Notes: generated by a model not told the origin, from the sequence alone. A stretch of 64,000 nucleotides of DNA from Orbus hercynius (GCF_003634275.1 NZ_RBWY01000002.1:62001-126000); one strand, 5' to 3'; positions 19,850 through 29,775 are shown, counted from the first letter of the stretch. Numbers and translations: made by a program.

Positions 19850-21499
19850 TTATCGCCAAGACTTATAACGATTAATTAAACCATTGGTTGAGCTATCATG
19901 GCTGGCAATTGCCAGTTCAGTTTGTAATTCAGGTAAAATGTTACCTGCTAACTGCTTACCAAGTTCCACCCCCCACTGATCAAAGCTGAAAATATTCCAA
20001 ATTACACCTTGAGTGAAAATTTTGTGCTCATAAATCGCAATCAATGCGCCGAGTGTATAAGGCGTGATCGCTTTGAGTAACAATGAATTGGTCGGTTTAT
20101 TACCTTCAAACACTTTGAATGGAACAATCTCTTGCACTTCATCAAGGCTTTTACCTGCCGCTAAAAACTCTTTTTCCACGTCTGCTCGCGTCTTCCCAAA
20201 TGCTAATGCTTCCGTTTGCGCAAAAAAGTTAGATAACAGTTTCTCATGGTGATCACCTAACGGATTATGGCTAATCGCTGGCGCAATAAAATCACAAGGA
20301 ATTAACTTGGTTCCCTGATGAATTAATTGATAGAAAGCATGTTGCCCATTGGTGCCAGGTTCACCCCAAATAATTGGTCCCGTTGAGTAATCCACTTTAT
20401 TGCCATCACGATCAACATATTTACCATTTGACTCCATATTACCTTGTTGGAAATAAGCCGGGAATCGATGCATATACTGATCATAAGGTAGAATCGCTTC
20501 CGTTTGTGCATCAAAAAAGTTGTTATACCAAAGGTTAATCAGCGCTAAAATGACTGGAATATTTTGCTCAAGCGGTGTTTGACTAAAGTGATTATCGATA
20601 TCGTGAGCACCTGCTAACAATTGTTTAAAGTTATCAAAACCGATCGATAAAACAATCGATAAGCCAATTGCTGACCACAGGGAATAACGTCCGCCAACCC
20701 AATCCCAAAACTCAAACATATTGGCAGTATCAATGCCAAATTTCGCTACTTCTTTAGTGTTGGTTGATAACGCCACAAAGTGTTTAGCGACCGCTGACTT
20801 ATCTTGCGCAGCTTTGAGTAACCAGTCCCGTGCGCTTTGCGCATTGGTCATGGTTTCTTGCGTCGTAAAGGTTTTTGATGCGACTAAAAAGAGCGTCGTT
20901 GCTGGATTGACTTTTTTTAGTGTTTCCGCCATCTGTGTACCATCAATATTGGAAACAAAGTGCATCGTTAAATGATTTTTATAAGGACGAAGCGCTTCGG
21001 TCACCATAAACGGCCCTAAGTCCGATCCGCCAATGCCAATATTAACTACGTCAGTGATTGCTTTACCAGTGTAACCTTTCCACTCACCGTTAATCACGCG
21101 CTTACTAAACGATTCCATCTTGTCTAGCACCGCATTAACATCATCCATAACATTTTGTCCATCGACATAAATTGGTGAGTTTGACAAGTTACGCAGTGCA
21201 ACGTGTAATACCGCTCGATCTTCAGTGCGATTGATCTTCTCACCACTAAACATCGATTTAATCGCGGCAGATAAGCCGCACTCTTTGGCTAATGTTTGTA
21301 GCTTATCTAATGTGTCTTGAGTGATGCGGTTCTTTGAAAAATCCACCAAAATCTGATCGTTAAACGTCAACGAGAATTTTTCATTACGCTGCTTATCGGC
21401 ATCAAATAACGACTTAATCGTGACATCTTTCATTTGCTCAAAATGCGATTGTAGGGATTTCCATGCTGCTGTTCCGGTAGGATTAACGGTTTTTAACAT
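19850..21499 (-). CDS. pgi: glucose-6-phosphate isomerase
   Basis: Pgi interconverts glucose 6-phosphate and fructose 6-phosphate. The 549 residues equal the E. coli length. Diagnostic blocks are [32 protein letters not shown], the active-site [12 protein letters not shown] and [11 protein letters not shown], and the C-terminal VELGKQLA. It is monocistronic and convergent with the pts operon, which fits its role in handling PTS-delivered glucose. Confidence 0.98.
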   Translation of the reverse strand: MLKTVNPTGTAAWKSLQSHFEQMKDVTIKSLFDADKQRNEKFSLTFNDQILVDFSKNRITQDTLDKLQTLAKECGLSAAIKSMFSGEKINRTEDRAVLHVALRNLSNSPIYVDGQNVMDDVNAVLDKMESFSKRVINGEWKGYTGKAITDVVNIGIGGSDLGPFMVTEALRPYKNHLTMHFVSNIDGTQMAETLKKVNPATTLFLVASKTFTTQETMTNAQSARDWLLKAAQDKSAVAKHFVALSTNTKEVAKFGIDTANMFEFWDWVGGRYSLWSAIGLSIVLSIGFDNFKQLLAGAHDIDNHFSQTPLEQNIPVILALINLWYNNFFDAQTEAILPYDQYMHRFPAYFQQGNMESNGKYVDRDGNKVDYSTGPIIWGEPGTNGQHAFYQLIHQGTKLIPCDFIAPAISHNPLGDHHEKLLSNFFAQTEALAFGKTRADVEKEFLAAGKSLDEVQEIVPFKVFEGNKPTNSLLLKAITPYTLGALIAIYEHKIFTQGVIWNIFSFDQWGVELGKQLAGNILPELQTELAIASHDSSTNGLINRYKSWR

Positions 21500-22094
21500 A
21501 ATATAAAACTCCTTTATTTATCTTCCATCATGATATCGCGACTCGTTAAAGAATCAACTAAAGCAATAAAAATTTATAACTCTTTATGATGTCAGATCAT
21601 ATTTTATACGTGGTATTGACTCAATAATATTATTGTAACGATAAAATAAGTGAATACTAACTCTTTTCAGCATTTCTTATCTTATCTGCGAATAAGAGCA
21701 TATTTCACAACCGCATCATTTTGATTGTGTTTTCTCGAATATAAACATCCTAACACATAACCCATACAGTATTGAGTTAAATCATGAAAATGACTTGCGA
21801 AAGTTAGCACTCACTTATATTTAAATACACGGCAAACGGATTTGACTTAAGAATAAACAAGCTTATCTGTAAGTTTGAGAGTAAGCGATATTCCGACTTT
21901 ACTTATCTACTGTGAAATATCATAAATAGCACTACTTGTCTCAATGATACATTCAACTATTTCATTGTTTTTATGCTACTTTTTAACTTTACCCCCAAAG
22001 TGGTAGTCCTTGAGGGTAGTTATATTATATACAAGGTTTTATACAATACTCTTAGCTTAAATTAGAATCGATAAATTAAGATTGGAGTATTTAT
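21500..22094. other. 595-base divergent control region between pgi and nirB
   Basis: No coding sequence is supported. The pgi-proximal part contains a 14-bp palindrome CAATAATATTATTG (21622-21635) of unknown meaning. The nirB-proximal part has a NarL/NarP-like site (21990-22005), a -10 candidate TACAAT (22042-22047) and the ribosome binding site TTGGAG (22082-22087). I found no FNR site close to TTGAT-N4-ATCAA at the position expected for a nirB promoter. A sequence near 22010 (TTGAGGGTAGTTAT) matches only one half. Confidence 0.6.
21990..22005 (+). promoter_or_regulatory. candidate NarL/NarP 7-2-7 site upstream of nirB
   Basis: TACCCCC-AA-AGTGGTA has the inverted 7-2-7 layout of the NarL/NarP heptamer (TACYYMT), with one mismatch per arm. 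Its centre is about 57 bases before the start point implied by TACAAT at 22042-22047. The narX-narL genes lie just downstream of the nir operon, so regulation by them is plausible. Confidence 0.45.
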
Positions 22095-24602
22095 ATGAGT
22101 AAAACTAATCTCGCCATCATTGGTAATGGGATGGTTGGACATCGTTTTGTTGAAGAATTAATTGACAAAAAGCAGTCTGATAAGTTCAAAATTACGATTT
22201 TTTGTGATGAACCGCGCGTAGCTTACGATCGTGTTCACCTATCCTCTTATTTTTCAGGTCATACTGCCGAGGACCTGTCATTGGTGCGTGAAGGGTTATA
22301 CTCAGAAAATGACATTGAGTTATTATTAGGCGAACGCGCAATTTTAATCAATCGCCAGCGCAAAGAAGTCCATTCACACACTGGTAAAATTATTGCCTAC
22401 GATAAACTCATTATCGCAACGGGTTCTTACCCGTGGGTGCCACCGATTAAAGGTGCTGATGGTCCTGACTGCTTTGTCTATCGTACAATTGAAGATCTTG
22501 ATGCGATACAAGAGTGCGCTAATCGCAGCAAAAGCGGTGCAGTCGTTGGTGGTGGCTTACTTGGACTCGAAGCAGCTGGAGCCGTTAAAAATTTAGGCAT
22601 GGAAACCCATGTTATCGAATTTGCCCCCGTGCTAATGGCAGAGCAACTTGATGCGATGGGCGGCGAGCAGCTACGCCGTAAAATCGAAGAAATGGGCGTT
22701 GGTGTACATACCAGTAAAAACACCCAAGAAATTTTACATACCCCCAATGGTAAAGTGATGCAGTTTGCTGATGGCTCTGCACTGGAAGTCGATTTTATCG
22801 TCTTTTCAACTGGGATACGTCCACATGATGCACTAGCAAAGGCTTGTGAGCTTGACATTGGTCCGCGTGGCGGTATTGTTGTTGATGACAACTGCCGGAC
22901 ATCAGATCCGGACATTTATGCCATTGGTGAATGCGCAGCTTGGCAAGGCAAAGTATTTGGCTTAGTCGCACCCGGTTATAAAATGGCCCAAGTTGCCCTG
23001 GCCCATTTAATCGGCGAGCAAGCACAATTTACCGGTGCGGATATGAGCGCGAAATTAAAACTAATGGGCGTTGATGTGGGTAGTATTGGTGATGCCAAAA
23101 GCCGATCAGCCGGATGCCGAAGCTATGTGTATCTGGATGAAAACCTACCGGTTTATAAAAAACTGGTCGTATCATGTGATAATAAAAAATTGCTTGGCGC
23201 GGTATTAGTCGGCGATACCTCTGATTACAGTAATTTATTGCAACTCATGCTCAATAATATGGATCTACCTGAGCATCCAGATACCTTAATTTTACCGGCT
23301 CATGCTGGCGCGAAGCCAACAATGGGCGTTGACGCGTTACCTGACTCGGCGCAAATTTGTTCGTGTTTTGATGTAACTAAAGTAAAAATCATCGATGCGA
23401 TCCATGCTGGCTGTCATACCGTTGCGGCAATTAAAGCCGAAACCAAAGCCGGCACCGGCTGCGGCGGCTGTATTCCGTTAGTGACGCAAATCCTGAATTT
23501 AGAGTTAACCAAACAGGGAATCGAAGTCAGCCATGCGCTGTGCGAACACTTTCAATATTCTCGGCAGGAGCTGTATCATCTGGTCCGCGTTGAAGGTTTA
23601 AAATCATTCCAAGAAATCATCGAAAAACACGGTCATGGTTATGGCTGTGAAGTGTGTAAGCCAACTGTGGCCTCAATCCTAGCTTCTTGCTGGAATGACT
23701 ATGCCCTCAAATCAGATTTAGTGCCATTACAAGACAGTAATGATCTCTTTTTAGGTAATATCCAAAAAAATGGTACCTATTCGATTATCCCTCGTAGTGC
23801 CGGTGGTGAAATTACCCCTGATGGATTAATTGCGGTCGGACAAATTGCGAAAAAATATCAGCTATACTCTAAAATTACCGGTTCTCAACGTATTGGTTTA
23901 TTTGGTGCACAAAAAGATGATTTGCCTGCGATTTGGCAAGAACTCATTAGCGCTGGCTTTGAAACCGGTCAAGCCTACGCCAAAGCACTACGGATGGCTA
24001 AAACCTGCGTGGGTAGCACTTGGTGCCGCTATGGCGTTGGCGATAGCGTTGGTTTTGGTGTTGAACTTGAGAATCGTTATAAAGGGATTCGTGCGCCACA
24101 TAAATTTAAACTGGGCGTATCGGGTTGTACGCGCGAGTGTGCTGAAGCTCAAGGTAAAGATATCGGTATTATTGCAACCGAAAAAGGGTGGAATTTATAT
24201 GTGTGCGGTAATGGCGGAATGAAGCCGCGCCATGCTGATTTATTAGCTGCTGATCTCGATAAAGCGACACTTATCACCTACCTTGACCGCTTTATTATGT
24301 TCTACATCCGCACCGCAGATAAGCTACAACGTACGTCAGTTTGGTTGGAAAATATGGAAGGTGGCATTGACTATTTACGCAGTGTGATTATCGATAACAA
24401 ATTAGGCGTCAACGCCGAATTAGAAAATGAAATGACACGTGTGCGCAAACTATTTGCTTGTGAATGGAAAGAGACCGTTGAACATCCAGAGCGCCAACAC
24501 CGTTTCGCGCATTTTATCAATAGTCCATTACGCGATAATAATGTGCAATTTGTTCCAGAACGAGACCAACACCGCCCAGCAACAAAAGCAGAAAGAGAAT
24601 AG
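22095..24602 (+). CDS. nirB: nitrite reductase [NAD(P)H] large subunit
   Basis: NirB is the cytoplasmic siroheme enzyme that reduces nitrite to ammonium with NADH. At 835 residues it is slightly shorter than E. coli NirB (847). Domains in order: pyridine-nucleotide disulfide reductase (NLAIIGNGMVGHRF, VVGGGLLGLEAAG, ASGAIGECA-type FAD motif as YAIGECAAW), a BFD-like [2Fe-2S] region (ICSCFDVTK, TGCGGCIP), and the nitrite/sulfite reductase domain whose cysteines for the 4Fe-4S/siroheme lie in TCVGSTWCRYG and GCTRECAEAQG. nirD follows 12 bases later. The ribosome binding site is TTGGAG. Confidence 0.97.
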   Translation: MSKTNLAIIGNGMVGHRFVEELIDKKQSDKFKITIFCDEPRVAYDRVHLSSYFSGHTAEDLSLVREGLYSENDIELLLGERAILINRQRKEVHSHTGKIIAYDKLIIATGSYPWVPPIKGADGPDCFVYRTIEDLDAIQECANRSKSGAVVGGGLLGLEAAGAVKNLGMETHVIEFAPVLMAEQLDAMGGEQLRRKIEEMGVGVHTSKNTQEILHTPNGKVMQFADGSALEVDFIVFSTGIRPHDALAKACELDIGPRGGIVVDDNCRTSDPDIYAIGECAAWQGKVFGLVAPGYKMAQVALAHLIGEQAQFTGADMSAKLKLMGVDVGSIGDAKSRSAGCRSYVYLDENLPVYKKLVVSCDNKKLLGAVLVGDTSDYSNLLQLMLNNMDLPEHPDTLILPAHAGAKPTMGVDALPDSAQICSCFDVTKVKIIDAIHAGCHTVAAIKAETKAGTGCGGCIPLVTQILNLELTKQGIEVSHALCEHFQYSRQELYHLVRVEGLKSFQEIIEKHGHGYGCEVCKPTVASILASCWNDYALKSDLVPLQDSNDLFLGNIQKNGTYSIIPRSAGGEITPDGLIAVGQIAKKYQLYSKITGSQRIGLFGAQKDDLPAIWQELISAGFETGQAYAKALRMAKTCVGSTWCRYGVGDSVGFGVELENRYKGIRAPHKFKLGVSGCTRECAEAQGKDIGIIATEKGWNLYVCGNGGMKPRHADLLAADLDKATLITYLDRFIMFYIRTADKLQRTSVWLENMEGGIDYLRSVIIDNKLGVNAELENEMTRVRKLFACEWKETVEHPERQHRFAHFINSPLRDNNVQFVPERDQHRPATKAERE

Positions 24603-24614
24603 TGAGGAGAGAAA

Positions 24615-24947
24615 ATGAGTGAGTGGATTACCGTATGTCAAATCGATGATATTTTACCCGCAACGGGCGTTTGTGCGTTAGTTGGTGACGATCATGTTGC
24701 GATTTTTCGCCCTTATCCTAGCCATGAAGTCTATGCCATTAGCAACATTGATCCGTTTGCCGATGCCAGTATTTTATCGCGTGGCATTATCGCCGAACAT
24801 GAGCATGAACTTTGGGTTGCCAGTCCGTTGAAAAAGCAGCGTTTTCGTTTAAAAGATGGCCGATGCTTTGAAGATGCCAGCTACTCCGTTAAGCATTACG
24901 ATGTTAACGTCAATGAAAATGGGTCAGTGCAAGTCAAATCTTGCTGA
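24615..24947 (+). CDS. nirD: nitrite reductase [NAD(P)H] small subunit
   Basis: NirD is the small subunit of NADH-nitrite reductase, a Rieske-fold protein without the metal ligands. It is 110 residues (108 in E. coli), starts SEWITVCQIDDILPATGVCAL and has the family motif YAISNIDPFADASILSRG. Directly after nirB with a GAGGAG ribosome binding site. The formate/nitrite channel gene nirC, which follows in enterics, is absent. Confidence 0.95.
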   Translation: MSEWITVCQIDDILPATGVCALVGDDHVAIFRPYPSHEVYAISNIDPFADASILSRGIIAEHEHELWVASPLKKQRFRLKDGRCFEDASYSVKHYDVNVNENGSVQVKSC

Positions 24948-24995
24948 TTGCAATATAGTGTTATCGCCTTAAACATAACCTAAACATAATTAGGC

Positions 24996-25023
24996 TTGAT
25001 AAGGCGCAAGATTTTTATATAAT
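24996..25023 (+). promoter_or_regulatory. promoter in front of cysG
   Basis: TTGATA (24996-25001) and TATAAT (25018-25023) are 16 bases apart, a near-consensus promoter in the 116-base nirD-cysG gap. The -35 overlaps the right arm of an imperfect hairpin (24965-25006, CGCCTTA/TAAGGCG with an inner CCTAA/TTAGG). cysG may therefore be expressed apart from nirBD. Confidence 0.65.
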
Positions 25024-25063
25024 CAGGTATTGTGCACACATTCCTGGTGTTTGTTGAGGTGTT

Positions 25064-26434
25064 ATGGATTATTTACCCATTTTTTGTAAACTCACTAACC
25101 GCGATTGCCTATTAGTTGGTGGGGGTGAAATTGCCGAGCGAAAAGCCCGCTTACTACTCGATGCAGGAGCAAATGTCATTGTTAATGCACCTGAATTTAA
25201 TGAACAGTTTCAATGTTGGGCCAATCAACAACAACTTACGTTAATTCAGCGTGATTTTGATCCTGAGTTAGTAACAGGGAAATGGCTCATCATTGCAGCG
25301 ACCAACGATGAAGCCCTTAATTTTAGTATCAGTGAAGTAGCGGAAAAGCAGCATGTTTTCTGCAATGTGGTGGATGCCCCTCAAAGTGCCAGCTTTATCA
25401 TGCCATCAATCATCGATCGTTCACCGATCATTGTGGCGGTCTCCTCGGGCGGAAAAGCGCCCGTTTTAGCCAGATTATTACGTGAAAAACTCGAAGCCTT
25501 ATTACCACAGCATTTAGGTAAATTGGCCAGTTATGCCGGCTATCTTCGCCAAAAAGTGAAAAATACCTATACGACATTAACTGAGCGCCGACGTTTTTGG
25601 GAAAAACTGTTTGTTCATGATCGCTTAGCCCAAGCACTTGCGAACAACGATTCAGATCAAGTTGCAAACCTGACTCAACGACTATTTAATGAGCCACTTG
25701 ATAGTCGTGGTGAAGTGGTATTAGTTGGCGCAGGCCCCGGTGATGCAGGTTTATTAACCTTAAAGGGCCTACAGCAAATGCAGCAAGCCGATATTATTGT
25801 TTATGATCGTCTGGTTTCTGATGAGATCCTTAACTTAACGCGGCGCGATGCCGAGCGTGTATTTGTGGGGAAACGAGCAGGATTCCATTGCGTGCCACAA
25901 GAACAAATTAACCAAATGCTGCTTGAACAAGCGCAAAAAGGCAAACGTGTTGTGCGCCTAAAAGGTGGCGATCCGTTCATTTTTGGGCGCGGTGGCGAAG
26001 AGCTTGAAACACTGTATAATGCCAATATTCCGTTTTCGGTGGTACCGGGAATTACCGCCGCATCGGGCTGCTCAGCTTATAGCGGTATTCCGCTGACGCA
26101 TCGGGACTATGCCCATAGCGTGCGCCTAATTACTGGTCACTTAAAAGAGGATAACGATCTAGACTGGCAAAGTTTAGCAGCAGAGCGGCAAACATTGGTG
26201 TTTTATATGGGCTTATCGCAAGCGGCCAATATTCAACATCAGCTCTTAACACATGCGATGGATAGCGATACGCCGGTGGCGATTGTCGAAGAGGGAACCT
26301 CGGTAAAACAAAAAGTCATCAGCGGCTTACTTAAGGATTTATCTGAACTGGCGCTACAAGCGCGCAGCCCAAGCTTAATTATTATTGGACCAGTTGTGGC
26401 GCTACGTGAAAAATTGAACTGGTTCTCAAGTTAA
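25064..26434 (+). CDS. cysG: siroheme synthase CysG (trifunctional)
   Basis: CysG makes siroheme from uroporphyrinogen III: methylation, NAD-dependent oxidation and iron insertion. At 456 residues it is fused in the normal way. The N-terminal CysG-B half (about 1-200) has the NAD loop [17 protein letters not shown] and the loop [16 protein letters not shown]. The C-terminal SUMT half (about 215-456) begins [19 protein letters not shown] and includes [16 protein letters not shown] and [21 protein letters not shown]. The context supports supply of siroheme to NirB. Confidence 0.96.
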   Translation: MDYLPIFCKLTNRDCLLVGGGEIAERKARLLLDAGANVIVNAPEFNEQFQCWANQQQLTLIQRDFDPELVTGKWLIIAATNDEALNFSISEVAEKQHVFCNVVDAPQSASFIMPSIIDRSPIIVAVSSGGKAPVLARLLREKLEALLPQHLGKLASYAGYLRQKVKNTYTTLTERRRFWEKLFVHDRLAQALANNDSDQVANLTQRLFNEPLDSRGEVVLVGAGPGDAGLLTLKGLQQMQQADIIVYDRLVSDEILNLTRRDAERVFVGKRAGFHCVPQEQINQMLLEQAQKGKRVVRLKGGDPFIFGRGGEELETLYNANIPFSVVPGITAASGCSAYSGIPLTHRDYAHSVRLITGHLKEDNDLDWQSLAAERQTLVFYMGLSQAANIQHQLLTHAMDSDTPVAIVEEGTSVKQKVISGLLKDLSELALQARSPSLIIIGPVVALREKLNWFSS

Positions 26435-26452
26435 CACGATCAGAAAATACTC

Positions 26453-26487
26453 ACCAAGATTGACCACCCAAGTCGGACAATCTTGGT
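26453..26487. terminator. stem-loop between convergent cysG and narL
   Basis: ACCAAGATTG (26453-26462) pairs with CAATCTTGGT (26478-26487) across a 15-base loop. There is no T-tract, so termination may need Rho; it is placed where both genes end. Confidence 0.5.
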
Positions 26488-26502
26488 AACCAACCCATAA
26501 AA

Positions 26503-27156
26503 TTACTCTTTATTGTTTTGTAAAAACCACACCGTCATTTCCATACGTGATTTAAAGTTTAATTTTTTAAAAATGCTTTTAATATGCACTTTTACCGTGC
26601 TTTCAACAATTTTCAGCTCTTTAGCAATCAACTTATTCGATAGTCCTTGTACTAATAAATTGAAAATTTCATGCTCCCTTGGTGTCAATAACTGAATATC
26701 ATGAGCCTGATTGGTGGCTAGTTCTTCCCCTCGCATATAACCGAGAATAATATTCGAGACCGCCCCATCCATCATTAATTTACCTTCCACCACATCTTGC
26801 AGTGAATTTAATAAGTCTTCTGGCTCCATATCTTTGAGCAAATACCCATCCGCACCACTTTTCAGTGCCGTGATAATATCCTCTTTATCATCAGAGACAG
26901 TAAACATAATAATACGACTCGATACATTATGAGCTCGTAGTTGGCGCAACACATCGAGCCCATTGGTGCCATTAATATTAATATCAAGCAAAATAATATC
27001 CGGTTCAAGTTCTTGTGCTAATGCTAAACTTTCACTGCCTTGGCCGGTTTCACCAACCACCTGAAAATGATCAATAGAGTTAATCAGCTGTTTTACCCCA
27101 TTACGCAACATGGGATGATCATCAATCAATAAAATTGTGGTTTTGAACTGCTCCAT
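26503..27156 (-). CDS. narL: nitrate/nitrite response regulator NarL
   Basis: NarL is the DNA-binding partner of NarX and controls anaerobic nitrate and nitrite respiration. The 217-residue protein has a receiver domain (ILLIDDHPMLRNGVKQLI; phospho-acceptor Asp58 in LLDIN; conserved Lys in GYLLKDMEPEDLL) and a LuxR-type helix-turn-helix (LTPREHEIFNLLVQGLSNKLIAKEL, STVKVHIKSIFKKL). It is closer to NarL than to NarP, and linkage to narX (3 bases upstream) agrees. The neighbouring nirBD operon is the obvious local target. Confidence 0.92.
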   Translation of the reverse strand: MEQFKTTILLIDDHPMLRNGVKQLINSIDHFQVVGETGQGSESLALAQELEPDIILLDININGTNGLDVLRQLRAHNVSSRIIMFTVSDDKEDIITALKSGADGYLLKDMEPEDLLNSLQDVVEGKLMMDGAVSNIILGYMRGEELATNQAHDIQLLTPREHEIFNLLVQGLSNKLIAKELKIVESTVKVHIKSIFKKLNFKSRMEMTVWFLQNNKE

Positions 27157-27159
27157 GTG

Positions 27160-28965
27160 TTAATCCTCAATCACGGTAAATGGGATATGGTTACTTTTGA
27201 ATGTGATCATAATTTTTGTGCCTTTATTTGGCTCACTATCGATTACAAAATGGCCATTTAATAGTTCAGCTCTATCTCGCATAATAATCAGTCCATAGTG
27301 ATGATCTTCGGTTAAATGAGCTGGCTGTATACCAAAACCATTATCCTCAATACTGACACGAATCGCATTATTTTCATCAATAAACAAATTAATGCTTACA
27401 GCGGTTGCCTGAGCATGTTTATAAATATTATTAAGCGCTTCACGGATAATTTGCAATAAATGAATCGCATGTTTACTACCAATCATATTCAATGGTAGCT
27501 GATAGTTCAATGTAATCGTCATCACCAATTTTTTTTCAAACTCTTTGACCAACTCTTGTAAACTGGCATAAAAGCCAGTGTCATTAAGACGCAAATGAAA
27601 TGAGGTGATAAGCTCACGTAACTGAGAATAAGCGATATTGATCTCTTTGCGCATGGTAGCAAGCAGTTCGATGCCTTCTGGCGATTTCAGTTCACCTTGC
27701 ATCTGTAAACAGCTGACATGAATTTTGATGCATGATAATGACTGCGCGATAGAATCATGCAGTTCTCTAGCCATCGCCGAGCGCTCTTTCATTAATAAAT
27801 ACTGCTTTTGCCGCTCAATTTGTCGATCAAGCGCAATCGTCATCGTCATTTGCTCAACCAAACCCGATATCAATTCTTCTTGTTCTTGACTTAATGTGGT
27901 ATTTTCAGGTAACACGGCTAACAATAAACCGTATTTTTGATTGTTATCTTGTAAATACCAATACCGTGATTTACCCGCTAGTTGATACGGTTTTGATGGA
28001 ATTAAACAGGCCGAACACTCCTGATTTTGGCAATAAGGTAGCTTTTGCTGCTGATCATAACCAATCTCTTGATAACGATCGAGATCATCCGTTTCATAAA
28101 AGCGCATTTGAAATTGGCTTAGTGGCGTGAGCCCCTCCAACTGATGTAAAACTAATAGAAAACGTTCACATAGTGGTTTCGATGTATGCAGCTGCTTAGT
28201 TGATTGATACAAAAATGAGACAATGCTATTTTTATGCTGTAATTCAGCCGTTTTTTCCGCAACGCGCTCTTCTAATAGCTGATATTGCGATTCAATTTGT
28301 TCTGACATTTCATTAAATGCCTGTCCCAATATATCAAATTCATTTTTTTTGTTACGCAGCTTAAAGCGAGCGCTAAAATTGCGCTGAGCAATCGACTCAG
28401 CCATATTGACCAACCCTTTCCAAGGAACTAGCAAGTATTGACGTAAATAATAGATTTGAATCAGTAAAAACAGCACAATCACGAACATAAAAATCAGCTG
28501 TAACCGCGATATGGTGACTAATTGTTGTTCGGTTTTTAGATCAATTTGGTGCACTAAGTTATCAATGTGCACGACATAATCGTTAATGCTCGGCCGAAGT
28601 TCCTCAACCGCGCTTGCCTGCTCAATTTTAGGTATTAACTGATTTTCCCACTGCATTTGTAACTGATTAAAGTCCGCCATTAATTCATAATGAGTGAGTA
28701 ATTTGGTATAATCTGACGACAACGGGATATCAGCAAAAAGATTTAATCGAAAAGATTGAGCCGATGTTAAGGGCACCATAGAAAGTAATTGATAACTTTT
28801 CATGCGCAGTAACCCCAATTGGTTAATCATATTGGCACTACCTTTAGTATCATTAGCAATGCGCACCGATATCGACAACGCAAGTAATGCAATTGCACCT
28901 AAAAAAAGCATCAATAACGTTAAGCGGTTCACAATTGAGACACTGTATCTAACTTTCTTTAACAT
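27160..28965 (-). CDS. narX: nitrate/nitrite sensor histidine kinase NarX
   Basis: NarX is an inner-membrane kinase sensing periplasmic nitrate. The 601-residue protein has a first membrane segment (about 14-32), a periplasmic ligand domain with the P-box (NDTKGSANMINQLGLLRMKSYQLL, split around residues 38-62), a second membrane segment (about 153-172), HAMP, and a central cysteine-containing module (NQECSACL). The kinase domain is HPK7 type with ARELHDSIAQSLSCIKIH holding the phospho-histidine, and an ATPase part DNGFGI/HYGLIIMRDRAELL. The cysteine module favours NarX over NarQ. narL follows after three bases. Confidence 0.92.
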   Translation of the reverse strand: MLKKVRYSVSIVNRLTLLMLFLGAIALLALSISVRIANDTKGSANMINQLGLLRMKSYQLLSMVPLTSAQSFRLNLFADIPLSSDYTKLLTHYELMADFNQLQMQWENQLIPKIEQASAVEELRPSINDYVVHIDNLVHQIDLKTEQQLVTISRLQLIFMFVIVLFLLIQIYYLRQYLLVPWKGLVNMAESIAQRNFSARFKLRNKKNEFDILGQAFNEMSEQIESQYQLLEERVAEKTAELQHKNSIVSFLYQSTKQLHTSKPLCERFLLVLHQLEGLTPLSQFQMRFYETDDLDRYQEIGYDQQQKLPYCQNQECSACLIPSKPYQLAGKSRYWYLQDNNQKYGLLLAVLPENTTLSQEQEELISGLVEQMTMTIALDRQIERQKQYLLMKERSAMARELHDSIAQSLSCIKIHVSCLQMQGELKSPEGIELLATMRKEINIAYSQLRELITSFHLRLNDTGFYASLQELVKEFEKKLVMTITLNYQLPLNMIGSKHAIHLLQIIREALNNIYKHAQATAVSINLFIDENNAIRVSIEDNGFGIQPAHLTEDHHYGLIIMRDRAELLNGHFVIDSEPNKGTKIMITFKSNHIPFTVIED

Positions 28966-29064
28966 TTTTATTTAAAATTAACGGAACAAGTTGGCTATTG
29001 TACCTTTAAATGTGCCTCATACCGATCTTTTTGTGACTTTTTGCGATCTTTTATTAAACAGCAC

Positions 29065-29093
29065 TTGCAACAACAGTATTTTTTGCGTAAAAT
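29065..29093 (+). promoter_or_regulatory. promoter of the rplU-rpmA operon
   Basis: TTGCAA (29065-29070) and TAAAAT (29088-29093) are 17 bases apart, followed by the G/C-rich discriminator TCTCGCCC typical of growth-rate-controlled ribosomal promoters. Transcription would start near 29100. Confidence 0.75.
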
Positions 29094-29117
29094 TCTCGCC
29101 CTATATGATTAATCTAT

Positions 29118-29153
29118 GCAGACTGTTAATTTAGATCATGTTGTCTGCTTTTT
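29118..29153 (+). promoter_or_regulatory. terminator-like hairpin in the rplU leader
   Basis: GCAGAC (29118-29123) pairs with GTCTGC (29143-29148) and is followed at once by TTTTTAT, 20 bases before the rplU ATG. A hairpin plus U-run between promoter and first gene could be an attenuator or a ribosomal-protein binding site. The six-pair stem with a 19-base loop is weak as a plain terminator. Confidence 0.45.
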
Positions 29154-29168
29154 ATTGCGGAGTTAGAT

Positions 29169-29477
29169 ATGTACGCAGTTTTCCAAAGTGGTGGTAAACA
29201 ACACCGAGTTAGCGAAGGACAAGTCGTTCGCTTGGAAAAATTAGAAGTCGAAACCGGTTCACAAATCGTTTTTGATAAAGTTTTAATGGTAGCAAATGGT
29301 GAAAACATCCAAGTTGGTGCTCCGTTTGTTGAAGGTGCAACAGTTAAAGCAGAAATCGTTGAACACGGTCGCGGTGACAAAATTAAAATTGTTAAATTTC
29401 GTCGTCGTAAACATTACCGTAAACAACAAGGTCACCGTCAGTGGTTTACTGATGTGAAGATCACTGCAATCGCTTAA
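29169..29477 (+). CDS. rplU: 50S ribosomal protein L21
   Basis: L21 binds 23S rRNA in the large subunit. The 102-residue sequence [18 protein letters not shown] through [14 protein letters not shown] is typical of the family. It opens the conserved rplU-rpmA-yhbE-obgE cluster, preceded by GCGGAG. Confidence 0.98.
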   Translation: MYAVFQSGGKQHRVSEGQVVRLEKLEVETGSQIVFDKVLMVANGENIQVGAPFVEGATVKAEIVEHGRGDKIKIVKFRRRKHYRKQQGHRQWFTDVKITAIA

Positions 29478-29492
29478 TAGGAGTAACTAACA

Positions 29493-29753
29493 ATGGCTCA
29501 TAAGAAGGCTGGTGGTTCGTCACGTAACGGACGTGATTCCCAGAGTAAACGTTTAGGTGTTAAACGTTACGGTAGTCAGGAAGTTTTAGCTGGTAACATT
29601 CTAGTTCGTCAACGTGGAACTCAATTCCACCCAGGTACAAATGTTGGTTGTGGTCGTGACCATACCCTATTTGCACTTGTTGATGGACAAGTAAAATTTG
29701 AAGTTAAAGGTCCTAAAAACCGTCGTTATATTAGCATCGTAGCAAACAGCTAA
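29493..29753 (+). CDS. rpmA: 50S ribosomal protein L27
   Basis: L27 reaches the peptidyl-transferase centre with its N-terminal tail. The 86-residue protein starts [20 protein letters not shown], the proteobacterial form without the cleaved leader seen in Firmicutes. It is 15 bases after rplU and followed by a terminator at 29776-29807. Confidence 0.98.
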   Translation: MAHKKAGGSSRNGRDSQSKRLGVKRYGSQEVLAGNILVRQRGTQFHPGTNVGCGRDHTLFALVDGQVKFEVKGPKNRRYISIVANS

Positions 29754-29775
29754 TTTAAACGTTAATTAGAGTTAG

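Noticed and set aside
21622-21635. CAATAATATTATTG palindrome upstream of pgi as an operator
   Set aside because: A 14-bp palindrome made almost wholly of A and T is expected by chance at this base composition, and no regulator is suggested.
22005-22030. FNR site in the nirB promoter
   Set aside because: TTGAGGGTAGTTAT matches only one half-site of TTGAT-N4-ATCAA; not convincing.
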